A DNA stretch of 64,000 nucleotides. It comes from Anthostomella pinea. Taxonomy: Eukaryota; Ascomycota; Sordariomycetes; Xylariales; Xylariaceae. Both the position numbers and the translations under genes were made by a program. Positions 11,648-24,376 of the stretch are shown piece after piece. Position 1 is the stretch's first letter; each line of letters starts with the position of its first letter. Below the pieces are notes generated by a model. That model saw nothing but the letters and a program-made list of their open reading frames with translations, ran no database searches and was not told the DNA's origin. The stretch is taken from assembly GCA_963556695.1 (NCBI GenBank), contig CAUWAG010000004.1, positions 3,038,001 to 3,102,000 of the forward strand, in the 5' to 3' direction.

Positions 11648-12318
11648 GATGACACGGAGGTAGTTGGAGCTCTGCCGTCTTGTGCCGTGTTCTCACTCCA
11701 GGTCTGAGAATCCGGCTGTCGAGCAGGAGCGATGAGAAAAGCAGGACCGACGACCTACTCCAAGTCCGAGATTCGAGGGGATACGATTGAGAAACAGCGG
11801 CCGGCCTGTGTAAATGAAGGTGTAGATAAAAGGCAGGTAACGGGGACGACGAACACATGTGATTGTGCAACCCCCTCCGCAACCCGCTGGCTTGGCCCGG
11901 CTCCGGTCGGTCTGCAGAAGCCCACAAAACGGGTCCGAACTCGCTCGGATGAAAAGCGACTGGTGATTGATTGTTTCTATCGTGAGGGGCCGATAATGAG
12001 GTGAAAGACAAGCCAATACTGCTGGCTTCCGAAAGTGGTTGGTTGGTCAAGCGCGAAGCTGAACAGCCAACAGCCAACATGTTACATACCAGCCAGCCGG
12101 CCACCAGCTAACCGACTTGAGGTGGGGAGGGAACGAATCGCTCCAACCCGCTGAAATATCATGTTCACATGTATTCGCTATGCAAGAACGCGCTTTGCCT
12201 CTATATGGAACAAATCTATATACACACAAGTCTAAGTGCACAATACTGTACACCACCCTCAAAGCCGGGCCGCCACCAACTACTGCCTAAAATCTACAAC
12301 ACCCAACTACTCCCTATC
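11648..12318. other. Intergenic, no gene seen
   Basis: Contains the promoter of the sugar porter gene and the 3' flank of the next minus-strand MFS gene. ORFs on both strands overlap and show no recognisable protein. No repeat was noticed. Confidence 0.4.
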
Positions 12319-14464
12319 TCAATCCTCACCCTCCCCGTCCCGATCCACACCATCCGCGCCCTCCTCCCGATCCACCACCTTATCCCCCGGCCCCTTCCAC
12401 CCCGTCGCAGCCTGGATGACCAGCACAACAACCGTCAGCACGACAGCCGCCTGAAACAGGGTCCTCAAGGCATCAACATAGCCCCTTACCGCGACGGCCC
12501 GCACATCCTCCTCTAGCCCACCATTATACACCAGCGTGGGACTCCCAACCAGCTTCCGTACCAGCTCCCGACGTTCCCTCCCCAGCTCCCCATTACCACC
12601 ACCACTACCATCACCATCAATGGCCCTAAGCCCATCCTCCAAACTGCCGCGCAGCGTGCGCGCAAAGATGCCGCCGCCGATAGCACTACCAAAGCTCCCC
12701 GCGAAGCCGCGGAACGTGCCGAGCAGGCTCGTGGCCACGTAGTGCGTGTCCGGCGGCGTCAGGTGCAGCACGTGCGCCAGCGTGTAGTTGAGCGCCGCGC
12801 CCGTGAAGAGGCCATTGACAAAGACGATGGTTACGTACAGGGCGAGCGGGGTTTCGGGAGTGGAGGCGAAGGAGAGAGCCAGCAGGCTCGCGCCGAAGAG
12901 GCCGAAGCAGATGAGGCTGGGTGCCCAGAAGCTTCCTGCGCGGCGGATGTGCAGCCACTATTCAGCAAGCGTTAGTACACTTGTTCGGAAGGCATGATAT
13001 TCCGCCATCGTTGCTTTCGCAGCGAGCCAACGCGAGGAGTGAGTCAGGTTTTATATGAAGGGAGGAGACCTTACACCAACAAGCAGTCCACCAAGGCCGA
13101 ATCCCAGGTTAGTAGGAATGAGAATACTGCCACTCGCCGCCAGGGGAAAGCCCATGACGGCCAGCGCCGTGATCGGGGCGTAGAACAGCACCGTCCACCG
13201 GGCGGCCATGAAGCCAAGCTGAGCCACACAAGACAGCAAAGCTCCGCGGTTCAGAAGTACGGAGAGAGGAACAATGGGATCCGCTGCCACATATCTCTCC
13301 GTCAGGACGAAGAGGATCACTGTCCCCAGAGACACGCCGAGGGGGATAGGCTGGATCTTCCCGGAGAGGCCGAACAGGAAGAGCACCACGGTGGCGGTCT
13401 GTATCGTCATCAATCAGGATCATAGAGGTTTCCTTGGGGGGGAGAGAGAAACGTACCAGAAGCAGCGCGCCGAGATAGTCGATGCGCTTGAGTTTGGTGC
13501 CCAGAGTTGAAGTAACCTTGGAGCCCTGACCGGATGTCATGGAACCCGGGATACTGAAGAAAACACCGAGACCTGCCACCAGACTCAGAGGAACCTGGAT
13601 CCAGAACAGAGCTCGCTGGAGGCTTGATCAGTTGCCGTACACTATCACGAATCCCAGACCAAGCTTACCCAACCGGTGGTCTCTATCAAACCACCGAAGA
13701 AGACTGCGCCCAATGAAACACCCGTAGTGAAACCAGCATTACTGCAGACCAGGAGTCAGCACATCCCCCCGAAGAACAACTGCCACGACAATACGAGGGT
13801 GATGGTTCGTCCACTCACACAAGCCCAACAAAAACCCCCCGATTCCTCTTCGTAGTAAGCTCCAGCACCAGGATCAGCGCCAGCACCATCGTGCCGCCAC
13901 CACCCATGCCCGTGACGACCCTTCCTGCGATAAACACCCCAAAAGAGCGCGCCTGCGACGTGATCAAACACCCGACCCCAAACAGCAGCGCCGCGACCAG
14001 CACCATGGCGCGCGGCGGGAACACCGACGCCAGCTTGCCGAAGAGCGGCGCCGTCGACGACAGCGCCACCAGGAACGACGTCGTGAACCACATGGCGTTC
14101 TCGTAGGCGTCGAGGTCGGCCGCTATTATGGACTGCGCCATGGTTATGCCGCTCATGTTGGAGGCTGGAGAGCTCTGTCAGGATCGACGAGGACAATAGG
14201 TACGGTATTCCAGGTAGGAGGCTCACCTTGCAGAAAGATAAGCACATAAACACTCAGCATGATCGCCACAGCCCGTCCGCGCGTGACCGTCTGCTTGGCC
14301 GTGTCGAGGTCGTCGCCGTCGGCATCCCCTGACCCCGGCAGCAGCAGCGGCGTCTCTTCAGTGGTAGACATGACATCCTCCCTAGCCGTTAATGACGAGT
14401 CATCCGACTGCGCTTCATCGGACCGCGACGGTGCGGTTTGGGCTAGTAGGGGCTGAGGCGGCAT
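12319..14464 (-). CDS. MFS transporter, drug:H+ antiporter-2 / vacuolar basic amino acid (Vba) type
   Basis: Six exons on the minus strand: 14464-14227, 14164-13819, 13741-13669, 13615-13457, 13398-13075 and 12957-12319. All are GT-AG with consistent phase, giving 592 aa. A short acidic N-tail (ETPLLLPGSGDADGDD) precedes a 14-TM-type MFS fold. TM1 ends FLQASNMSG, where many relatives read FLQALDQ. TM2 region is WFTTSFLVALSSTAPLFGKL, the motif C-like stretch is GRVVTGMGGGG, and W-RALFWIQVPLS spans an intron. The long Gly/Glu-rich loop near the C-terminus (about residues 500-545) lies before the last TM (AAVVLTVVVLVIQ). Family members export toxic compounds or load basic amino acids into vacuoles; the substrate here cannot be told. 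An upstream in-frame ATG at 14587 exists, but the ATG at 14464 gives the usual N-tail length. Confidence 0.88.
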
Positions 14465-15666
14465 CGTGGCTGTTGTGAGATGAAAGTCTGGTGTTTCTTG
14501 CTCGGCCAAGTACAGGCATGTAAGATAGGAGTGAGAATTGGATGCGCGTTTGGCCAACCCTACTTGACCCTGGTTCCGAGAGCGCACGGCGCGCTCGAGG
14601 GTGCGGATTGCCGGGTTTAGATTGATCCTGCGCCTCCGGACCTTATGGCTTCAATTGATACGGAAAACAATTCAGAACAAAGCTATCAACATTGAAGAGG
14701 TTGCTTGGAGGTTGATAGCTTCAGATGGCGACATCATCAATGCTACTGGCGTTTATCGGATTGGTAAGCTGTGCCAGTCATCTTCTGAGAAGTCGGGCCC
14801 GGCAAGAGCCGATCTTCCTTCACTGCTTTCGGCGGGTCACCTCGGCGCAACATGGATTACGCCGACACTTCCGGCATCACAGCAATTATTCAGCTTGTCT
14901 CAGTCTTTAATGGCCCAACGATAGAATCGGCATTGGCATGAGTTTGAGTTGATTTTCACGGGTATCAAACTATGAGTTACCTAAGATAGGCAGTCCTCCA
15001 AAACACAAAGCACATGTTCTCCATGCATGCCTGTGTATCTCTCACTACGGATCAGAAACACCATAGCCGAGCTTCTCTCCATCTAACAAAGCCTAGGAAT
15101 GCAGGATTCTAAGCTCGAAAGCCGCCAGGATGGGATAGTCCATACTTTGAACTTCCCCAAAACGATGCTTGCTGCAGACACATCTTACAGTTTCTAGATG
15201 CAAAGTCGCCTTGTGGCTCTGGTGCCGGGACGTTCGATGATTGCGCCGACGTCCGACCCTTTTTGACGTGCAATGTTCCTCCGGAGGTAGCTGAATGTGT
15301 CCGCCGGCACCAAGGGGCAAAGCTCGAGTCGGCAGGTCTAAGCAGCGCCGTGTGGATCGGATCGCGTCTCCTCGGGTTTCTGCTCCTTCCCAAGAAGCCT
15401 TGCTCTCATAGTCGTAGCTCAGCCTACCGGCATTTGCACCATTGGTGCCAAAGAGACTAGCGAGCACGTAATGCCGAATATGATGCAGTTGAGCTTGAGA
15501 TAGCTCCCGTAACCACGATCCTTCTGGTTGGTCGCCTGTGTGGACCGTCTCGAGCGACCTCGACAGATGTCGCACTTTCTCCTTCATGGAGCGGTGCAGA
15601 CGACCCTGGATTAAATGAGTTCGTCGCCATCATGGTTCCTTTTGACTGTGGTCGAGGGGACGTGGT
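14465..15666. other. Intergenic, 1.2 kb without a supported gene
   Basis: A 164-codon minus-strand ORF lies at 15093-15587, but it has no recognisable domain, biased composition and no neighbouring exon. I do not call it. The rest is ordinary sequence. Confidence 0.4.
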
Positions 15667-18600
15667 TCACCCGGAACCGCTCCTCTTTGACTCCCGGTGT
15701 TCGTTAGTGACCCGTTCCGGGCTGTTCCTGCCTTTGCCCAAGGCAACCGAAAATCTTTTGACGAAACTCCCTCTTTCGTGATGGTCCGACTGTCCGCTTA
15801 GTGAGGCCCTTCTTCTTGCCGCAATGATATCGTCCAGGTCCATCTCGCGATTTGCGCGGTCTTGTATCCGCGACTGTTGCTCGGCACCGACCCGGGCATC
15901 GACCAGCATCCTAGCATTTCGCTTGAAATCTAGGAAGAGAGAGAACAAGCCAGTAATGACGAGAAGAGCAGGCACTACGATGAATGCCGTCTGGTAGCTA
16001 CCCCCTTTCTGGTTAATCTCGTACACTGCAATATCCGTAGTCAGCATGAATTGTTCGGTTATGTTTCGGGTATACAGAAAGTTGTCGCAGATTACAATCC
16101 TGTCAAAGCATCCAGAGGCAAGCTTGGGAAGCAAAGAGACGGAAGGTGGCAACTGCAAGAATAGACTTACTAACGAAGGGCCAGAAGGCGGGCCCCGAGG
16201 CTCCCATTGTGATATAAGCTGCTGCCCGTTTGGTCCGTCTACCTTGTCCTCGGAGTCCAAGCGCGAAGATGAGGGGCCATATAGGGCCCTCAAAAAAGAA
16301 GAAAAGTATCGCCGGAATGGCGAGAAAGTTTGAGTTGCTTGTACGGAGAGCTGCGAGTACAACACCACAGGCAATGCTGCATCCTGTACAGATTGTCAAG
16401 ATAGTATGTGGCTGGGGAACCTTGGGATGAGAAGGCGAAAGATAGGCGATATAAGCTGCGAGGAAACGGGAAATGGCGAAAGCACTGTGAGCTATGAGAA
16501 GGTAGTCCGAGATAGACATCGCAAGACCATCCGGGTGATCTACCAAGTCTTCCGTCGCATGGTCTGTTGTTCTGGTGTTATCTCTAGTCATTATAGAGGT
16601 AGAAACCCTTGCGACTGATGTGAGAATGGCTCCAAAGAAGATGCTCATGCTTTCCTGGCTCGCGACGTAGGTCCACTGAGCGAGAACAGCCAGCGCCAAG
16701 GTCCAAGTTCGCAGTTGCAACCCTCCAAAGCTACGCTTCTTGGGATCGACTGGGAGATACCGTGTGGAGTTTTCCAGTTCAGCATCAGTGACCTCTGGTA
16801 AAGGCATGTAATAGAAGAACAGTGCGAGTGCCACGCAGGAGAGCGTGATGGCCAAATATGTCCATTGGACGTCGATAAGCGTCATCGAAGTGTCAGAACC
16901 GTGTGCACTGAGGTCGACGAAGAAGACCTTCTGCGCTAGTAATCCACTCACGACGGAGGAGACAGCTTGGATCCCTTGAGCTAAGAGTAACCTCATTTCT
17001 GCGTAGTCGAGAGGTCCGCAGAGGGCCAGGAATGGGTTCGCTGCGGTCTCTAGGACAGCGAGGCCGAACCCAACGACGAAGTTGCAGATCATAAACCCAG
17101 CGAATGAGGTGAGAACAGCACTCGGCCAGAACATTATCGTGCCCACAGCATATATGCATAGCCCTATGACTGAGTCCCAACTGTCAGCAGTCGATCGTTT
17201 GACCTTTCAGACTAACTCTCCAAGGGGTTTTATTCTTTCAACCCAGTCGCAAATAAGGCAAGAGAGACATTCCAAGTCGAAAGCATGTGCGCGGGAAGCT
17301 TTCTTACTGAATGTTGCCTTGAAGCCACCTATCTTGTCCTCGGCGTGCTTTGCTTTCTCCCTCTTTCCCAGTCTCCCATGCTCATCGTGGCGCAATATCC
17401 ATTCTCCGAAAAGAAGGGGCCCGAAAAAATACCCGGCACCAAAGTAAATGCTTGTCAGACCTAACGTCTGCGGGACGGTCATGCCCGAGATCGTCGCGAC
17501 CACATTCGAAAGGGTATTGAGAAGACCGTATGAGAAGCCCCAGAGCACGAATAGGATCGTGACCAAGGTGCAATACTTGAACGAGTCTCGCGTCGAGGTC
17601 CTGATCATGCTCTTCGGCTTGCGCATGTTAACGAAGCCGAAGTAGACTCCCGAAGCTTCGACCCCATTCGAGTTGGTGGTAACGGTCGTCAGTGCGGTGC
17701 GAGTCCTTCTGAGCCCGGAACCGGCCATATCCGCCGGTGTGGTGAGGAATTCCATGGCCGCAATCTGAGCATCGATGTCGTCATCCGCCGCATGAGCCGG
17801 TCCAGGGCGAGTAGGCTCCCGTTGAGTGATGGTGTGAATATCCTGCCCGTTATCAGAACTTTGAGGTCCGTCTGAAAGTTGGGAGGTCGGCGGCTTGTCC
17901 ACCGTGTCGGAGCCTCTTCGGGTTCCGTCGGGATCGATGAGCATAGCCGGAAGGATACGAATGATTAACGGTTTCAAAGTCGGAATGCAGGCACAAGTGA
18001 TACCCACGTTGACTTCGACAGCAGACCACATAAGCGAGAGCGAGGCGTTCCAGGCGAATTGCGGCGAATCGCCAAATGTGGCGGCAGGGTCTTTCGACAC
18101 AATCGGGGAGACCTGGGTGATGGCCTGCTGAAGGTAATAGATGCGGATGACATCCACGATGGTAACAAAGATAGCTAGCGCAAAGGTGATAATCAGGATG
18201 ACCTTCTGCTTCAGTGGCAACCTCATGCCTGTCAGCACGGGAAGCGGCAAGGCGAGTATGGCCAGATCAGTGACGATGTTGATCGGAGCAGAACAAATGT
18301 ACTCGGTCAACAGCGGGATGCAATAGGCCGTGGAATGGTAAGGGTTGAAGGCGGCCTGGACTGGGCTGCATTGGAAGATGTTGATCAGAGTCAGAACCAG
18401 ACCAGCGACGTTGACCACCGCCAGGACACCCCAAGACGACAGCCGCAGCACCTTCTGGGTGTCCTTGGAGAGGCGGAGGTAGAAAACGAGTATCGACGTC
18501 TTGAAGGCCATTAAAGCTGGATTATATAGAACCGAGAAGACATATTCGCAACGCCGGAGTGTATTCCAGTCCTCAGCGGCAATGTTCTCGTCGTGCCGGC

Positions 18601-18814
18601 CCAAACCCTTCCTGGTGCTGAGATCAATGGTAAAGCTGAGGGCGACAGCAAGGATCCATGCGGTTACGATGAAGTAATCATCCCAGCTGATGTGTCGCAC
18701 AATGCCAACGCGACAGGCGAGTCTCGCGGCGACGAAGCAGGTAGCCAGGACGAGAGTGGCTGTGGTCACAGCGAACACGGCAGGGCCCCGATCTGGGTCA
18801 TTGGTAGACGACAT
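15667..18814 (-). CDS. Fusion: fungal rhodopsin-type 7-TM domain + FucP-like MFS sugar transporter
   Basis: Three exons on the minus strand: 18814-17308, 17169-16171 and 16025-15667, with consistent phase and 954 aa. Residues about 1-290 form a fungal rhodopsin-type (SAT4/Pth11-like) 7-TM domain: TLVLATCFVAARLACR, ISWDDYFIVTAWILA, YNPALMAFKTSILVFYLRLS, IFQCSPVQAAF, NIVTDLAILALPLPVL. A polar, Thr/Asp-rich linker (about 290-400) follows. Residues about 413-880 form a 12-TM MFS of the fucose/glucose-galactose permease type: TLVTILFVLWGFSYGLLNTL, VVGFGLAVLETAANPFLALCG, FFEGPIWPLIFALGLRGQG and FIVVPALLVITGLFS. The junction lies inside the first exon, with no stop or splice site between the domains. 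The basic C-tail contains RRRASLSG. I infer a membrane protein combining sensor and transporter modules. The intron acceptor at 17170 was preferred because it restores IIGLCIYAVGTIMFWP. Confidence 0.88.
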
Positions 18815-21539
18815 GGCGTGAACGGTGTCGGTTAGCGACCCGGATGCTTGAGCAGGGCCATCAGAGCATATCGGACTGCGGGACGCGTGTTCGCCTGAGG
18901 AGCAGTATTTGGCGTGTCAACGATGGACCTGGCGAGGTTTTGGCCGCGCAGACACAAAGTCTTGATGAAGAAGTCCAGAAGATTGAGGCATGCCGCGTCA
19001 ATGACTCGATTATTTCAGGCTCAGAGGCCAAGGCGCGGGAAAGTGGTGGTCTGGAAAGCGCCCCCAGCTTTTGATATCCTTGGCTCCTCGTTCTTTTCGG
19101 ATCCAGGCGATTGCGCAAAGGCGAAAGGTGGAAATGAGCTAGTGGTCCACCTCGTCAATCAGTCTAGTAGGCCGATGAAGGACACGAAGAGCTGACTCGC
19201 GGGGGAAGAAGCCTGGGGCTAAGTAAGAACAGGAGTAGTGACACGGATAACGTTGAGAGATATACTAGAGAATCGATGAGGAGAATCAGACAGGCAAGTA
19301 TCTAGGTAGCTAGGTGCAGAAACAAAGATTCAAGGCTGCCTACCCCGCGAGGAGGATTGCAGGCGAACCACGATGGTGGCGCCACTGGCGCGGCGGCGGG
19401 AGCGGCGGCGGTGATGGATGGAGGTGCTTCGTCGTCGTGGCGGTGGTGGTGGTGGTGGAGGCGAAGAGGAGGATGAGGCTAGTAGAGACGGACCACTCGG
19501 TCGTTGGCTACAGCTATACGAAGTAGGGAAGTAGGGAGGGGCGGTGAACGAAGAGCGGTATGTACTGACCCAAGGTATTCTGATCAGTGAGTGATACCAG
19601 ACGCCAGTAATAATAAATTGTACATATATATATTAGTCGCCTCTGTCGCTCCTTGTCTGTGACGTCTGTCTGTCCTCGAGGCGGACAGACAGCGGCGTTC
19701 GGGGGTTCGAGGACTCGATTGTGCGTGCGGAGAAGGGGGAACCATTGCCCATCGAAGCTGCGAAGGAGATGACATAGATGTATAGATGTAATCATGTAGA
19801 TCTACACCTGGGCACGAAGCGAAGCTGATAGCTTACCAACTTACGTAGCGGTTGGGCAACTTGGGCGGCTGTTGGCCCATCCATCCTTTGGTGCAGCTTT
19901 GCCCATTTGCCGGTGGGTTTTGGTCAATGCTCATTTTTGAGATTGGTGACGTTGATGCCCTCGGATGCGACCACTGACCAGGGTGTGGGAAAATGTCAAA
20001 ACGAGGCCCTGTCTTACCCCAGATTCTCTTGGCCAGGGGTCAGGGTTCATTTTTAATTCCCTCGGTCACTGTGACTCTCTGCAGCGGGACGGGGGCCGAA
20101 CACCGCCCGTGGGCCGTGGATCACCTGCATGCATCAAATGGCGGAGGAATGAATATCCAAGGAATGAATCAATAACTTGTCAATCAGGGAATAGGGAATA
20201 CAAGCTGGGGAATAGTATCGCATCCCGTCTCACTTGATATTCCGCCTGTCACTGTCACTCCCTTCTGTCAGTGTCAGGTGTGACTGTGTGAGCATGCTCA
20301 GCAGCGTTCGTATGAACCCCGGGCGACGTTACCTAATTGACAAACAGTATCGAATTACACACTGCTATCGTGCACGGCCTTTTACTGTATTGGTCGAGTC
20401 AAACCCGGACCAAACAGTGTCGGGTGTGTGGCGTGCGACCCGTTGTGCCGGTGCCAGTTGACACGCCCTCCGAGTCAACGTCGCAATGGTTCGCGGAACG
20501 TGACATTGCGGAAAACGCACAGGACTGACTCCATGTACCTGCATGGACACGTGGAAGTGGGAATATCGTAGTTCACTTTTGCTTCCTCTCCTGGAATGAG
20601 TCGCCGACTGAAATCTGAAACTTGACATGTAACCTGGGCTGAATGTCTTGACTCTTCCCCGTATCGCATGTAACCTCGCCGCCCGAACATGCTGACATGC
20701 TCACTCGCGAGTCAGTACAGCGCAAGGTTGTCAAGGAAGACCACTGGATATCTGGTATGGAACCGATGGCAGGAAACGACGGTGGATGGGCACATCGGCG
20801 CCCGGACTAAGCAAAAATATACCATGTCGAACGCAAAGATCAGAAGCCTTCACATTATCAACCCCGGCAAGGCATATATGTTCATCATATCAAACGAGGG
20901 CGACCTTGTCCCTTGGTCGTCTGGTGCTGAGTTGTGGAATTGTGGGCAAGATTGAGATGGTCAGGCCAGGTCAGCCCAACATCGAAACCGCAAGCTTGAA
21001 GTTCAACAATTTAGTAAATCGCCAGCACTTACACAGAACTTCTGATGGTTTTGATGACATGGTATTACTACCTGCCAACTACACTGCAAATTCCAGCATC
21101 TTAAAATTCATACCAAAGGCTATGGCGGTGAAGACTTCGAATACCGCTGGGATTATCAATGTTGACCTCTGAAGACAACCAATCTTCAATTGTTTCAACT
21201 GAGTACTACGGCACGCAGGTGGTGGCAGCTGGTGGAGGTGGCAAGGGTCGGGACTCGGAAAAACAAGGTTGGTGGGTACCCACCTCCAGCAGTGGCCACT
21301 CAGAGTGCGGCATTTATTGATTAGCGAAGCGGCGAAAGCAGCTCTGTCCCGTCGTTAACGTCAATTTGACCGGGCAAGTTCGAGATTGAGGTGATGATTG
21401 CTTGACCTGAGAGAGTCGCAGCTCGTCGAGCAACTCAGTCCGCCACCACAACTCCTGCCAAGTGCTAACCCTCTCCACTCCATCCTATAACATTCTCCGC
21501 TCCCTCTACCTTACGAAGCAGATATTCACGACAAGCAAG
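18815..21539. other. Long intergenic region (2.7 kb) between divergent genes
   Basis: It lies between the 5' ends of the rhodopsin-MFS gene and the complex I gene. It contains GGC/GGT-rich low-complexity sequence at 19375-19470 and short overlapping ORFs on both strands, none of which I recognise. The last 100 bp before 21540 are pyrimidine-rich, as in many fungal housekeeping promoters. Confidence 0.4.
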
Positions 21540-22343
21540 ATGCTGGCGTCTTCAAGAAGAGCGGCCACCCTGGCGTTGAGAGGTTTGTGATGAACCCCCC
21601 GCCACTCCCTGCCGTGCGAAAGATGGGCTCAGCGCTGACTTGTATCGCGCCATACAGCGAAGCCTACTACCCGTCTCGTCCCTCTTCAGTCCGTGGCCAC
21701 CATCACGACCACTCCTAAGAAAGATGCCACGTCGGTGACACCACACGCCTCGGCCGGCATCGCCCGCCGCGAACGTAAAGAAGTCCCGCTCGCCAGCCAG
21801 ACACCGAAGAAGGGTGCGATGCAATACGCATTGTACGACTACCACCGCGACCTCACGATCATCAGGGATCCGAGCTAACAAGTGCCCCCCAGAACCACAC
21901 TCGACCAGGTTGCGAACTGGGCACGACAGTCCTCGCTATGGCCCATGACCTTCGGTCTCGCCTGCTGTGCCGTCGAGATGATGCACCTGTCGACGCCGCG
22001 CTACGACCAAGATCGCCTGGGAATCATTTTCCGCGCCTCGCCGCGCCAGTCCGACGTCATGATCGTGGCCGGCACCCTGACCAACAAGATGGCCCCGGCC
22101 CTGCGCCAGGTCTACGACCAGATGCCCGAGCCGCGGTGGGTTGTCAGCATGGGAAGCTGCGCCAACGGTGGCGGCTACTACCACTACAGCTACAGTGTCG
22201 TCCGTGGCTGTGACCGCATCGTGCCCGTCGATATCTACGTCCCCGGATGCCCGCCCACGAGTGAGGCGCTCATGTACGGTATCTTCCAGCTGCAGCGGAA
22301 GATGAGGCAGACCAAGATCACGAGAATGTGGTACCGGAAGTAG
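21540..22343 (+). CDS. NADH:ubiquinone oxidoreductase PSST/NDUFS7 subunit (mitochondrial complex I)
   Basis: Three exons, 21540-21582, 21658-21832 and 21893-22343, encode 222 aa, close to the usual length of the fungal subunit. The Arg/Ala/Ser-rich N-terminus ([15 protein letters not shown]) is a typical mitochondrial presequence. The [4Fe-4S] cluster N2 ligands are present: adjacent Cys97-Cys98 in LACCAVEMM, Cys162 in GSCANGGG and Cys192 in GCPPTSEA. The subunit sits at the junction of the peripheral and membrane arms, where N2 passes electrons to ubiquinone. The second intron joins YAL to [12 protein letters not shown], restoring a strongly conserved block. The C-terminus ITRMWYRK matches the family. 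Nothing is unusual. This is the most secure call in the window. Confidence 0.97.
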
Positions 22344-23113
22344 AGGAGCGGAGGTGGTGAGAACCAATTCCATACACGATATGCAATCCTCTCTTTTGTT
22401 CATCGACCAATGTACATATGATGCCGCGTGGGAGTGTATACAAGGTTTAGACAGCAAACATGGCTTTCAATTCCCTTCACTTTCTACGTGTGATAACCGG
22501 GCCCCCTTGAAGGGGATAAGCTTCAGTGATAGTCGATTTGACCGTCAGCACACCAGCCGAGTTGCCAAACAATAGACATGATGATGGCAGACTGCGACCT
22601 GCGGACTCACAGACCTCTTGCATGTGGTCACTCAGTTCCTGTTGCAGTCACAATACGGGATGGCCGAGGGAGTCGCATTCATCCACGCAACCATTCAGCC
22701 CCTGATACGCATTCATGTCTGACAACATTACCATTATCCGCCTTGCGATAGTGAATATGTCCCTCCACAGCGTCTGTATGTCGGCAGACTATAAATTCCA
22801 AGATTTAGCAGTTGTCTCTCCCCCCTTTCCCTCTGGCTCACCCCATCCTGAACGCAAAGCCGCAGAGCCTCTACAGAGACACACACAGACAGGCCGAGCT
22901 CTCAACTCTCGGTGAACATCCCAGACCGCCGAACCCCAAAGCAAGAGCCAGAACAAAGGAGCGAGAGCCCGCCATAACCCCACTTCCCGGTCCATTCCCC
23001 AGGAACACTCAGCCTCTCTAAACCCCCGTTCCCCTCTACCTTCAAGCACGAACAACCACGAACAACCACTACCATACCATAGGAGCAACACCAACACCAA
23101 CACGAAAAACAAA
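22344..23113. other. Intergenic, no gene seen
   Basis: Ordinary sequence, with a C/A-rich tract (ACCAACACCAACACG) just before the start codon of the next gene at 23114, probably its 5' leader. Confidence 0.4.
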
Positions 23114-23605
23114 ATGACCCATCAGCTCTGCGTCTGCTGGTGCAAGTGCCCAAACGCCGTGCCGGCGCCGCTGTTCTGCCACGCCTGCCAGTTCGGCCTG
23201 CACGGCCGCGACCAAAGAAGCGAGGACTCGCTGCACGACTTAAGAATCGTCTCGCAGGCCGTCGAGCAGAGCTGTCGGCGCTATCCGGCGCTGGTGGCTG
23301 GGGGATCTTTGGCTTTTTCGTCGTCGTGCTCGCCCTCGTCGTCGGTATCGGGGTCGTCAGGGTCAGTGGCTTGTTCTTCTGAGATGGATGGGGACGCGGG
23401 TGTGGATTTGGAAGCGGAAATGCCCCGGGGTATTATGTATGAGGTTATGGATGCGGGTATGGATGTCGAGTGGGGTCTTTCTGAGTGGGATAAGGAGGTG
23501 GATGGGGATGTGGTCAGGGATGTGGGTATGGATGCTGAGAGGGATGAGCATATGGGTATAAACAAGGAGGCGGACAAGAAGACGGAAGACGGCGTGGTTG
23601 CTTGA
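23114..23605 (+). CDS. Hypothetical protein with Cys-rich N-terminus and acidic C-terminus
   Basis: A single-exon ORF of 163 codons starts in good context (AAAATGACC after a CA-rich leader). The N-terminus has eight cysteines in its first 55 residues. Six of these fall in the first 25: LCVCWCKCPN and then FCHACQFGL, which resembles a small metal-binding knuckle. The middle is Ser-rich (about residues 66-90). The C-terminal half is acidic and Met/Asp/Glu-rich, with loosely repeated GMD-type units coded by related DNA around 23450-23560. A second frame is also open through 23140-23382 and contains a hydrophobic stretch, so the frame choice is not certain. I do not recognise a family. Confidence 0.42.
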   Translation: MTHQLCVCWCKCPNAVPAPLFCHACQFGLHGRDQRSEDSLHDLRIVSQAVEQSCRRYPALVAGGSLAFSSSCSPSSSVSGSSGSVACSSEMDGDAGVDLEAEMPRGIMYEVMDAGMDVEWGLSEWDKEVDGDVVRDVGMDAERDEHMGINKEADKKTEDGVVA

Positions 23606-24376
23606 TGGTGTGTGTATTGGGCTGCGTGTCTGACTACCTACCTACTCATCTTGGACGTCGGCTATACGGGACTACTTTATCATGGGTTCGTTAGCCTGCT
23701 GATACCTAGGTACTACATCCACGCGAGCAGTAAAATCTTATCTCTGGTGATCTTCCGGTTTAGGCTTCCGGCTCAGTTAGGTTCTCTTACTTCTAGGCTA
23801 TCAGGCTCCAGGGAATAGAAAGCAAGACACACACACACATTGGTACATCTGGATGGTTAATTGATTGTCTTCAACGTCTAAAAAGCTACGCCGCTTTCTG
23901 AACTCTCCCTGTGGTCTATAGGGACGTGGCAAGCAACCCTCGTCAGACGAGCCAAAGATGGGGGATAGCTATATCATACCTCCAAGGGCAGGGAAATTTG
24001 TGACCTCGTGTCCATACCAGGTCTTGTGATTTCAGTGTGGGAGGAGTACCTCTAATTCCGTTTCGAACAAAAGAGATGTATTGTTGCCGTGGAGGCGGTC
24101 CCGTCGCTCATATTTCTTCCACCGCAAGTCTTATTGGTACATCTGGGTAGTCCGCGTACGCGCAAGCAACGGCCAGCATCAGCAGCAAGAATAGTCCTCC
24201 CTCCCTTCTCGTGTCAACTTCTATCCTTCATCCACGTTCGCATATCCGACAGTACCCTTCTCATGATTCCTTCAACGAAACGCCCCTCTAATAACGAATC
24301 AACCATCAACCCCTTGACCCCTTAACCCCTTGACCCCCATACTGTGCCCCCTTCCTGTCTCCCTCCCACCACGAGT
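23606..24376. other. Intergenic, no gene seen
   Basis: A short (AC)n run lies near 23827-23839. Otherwise there is nothing recognisable. The region holds the 3' flanks of the converging genes on either side. Confidence 0.4.

Noticed and set aside
1302..14464. A secondary-metabolite gene cluster (oxylipin synthase plus transporters)
   Set aside because: No polyketide, peptide or terpene synthase or tailoring set is present; adjacency of a P450 fusion and MFS genes alone is not enough.
15093..15587. 164-codon minus-strand ORF
   Set aside because: No domain, no supporting exons, Arg/His-rich composition typical of a chance ORF.
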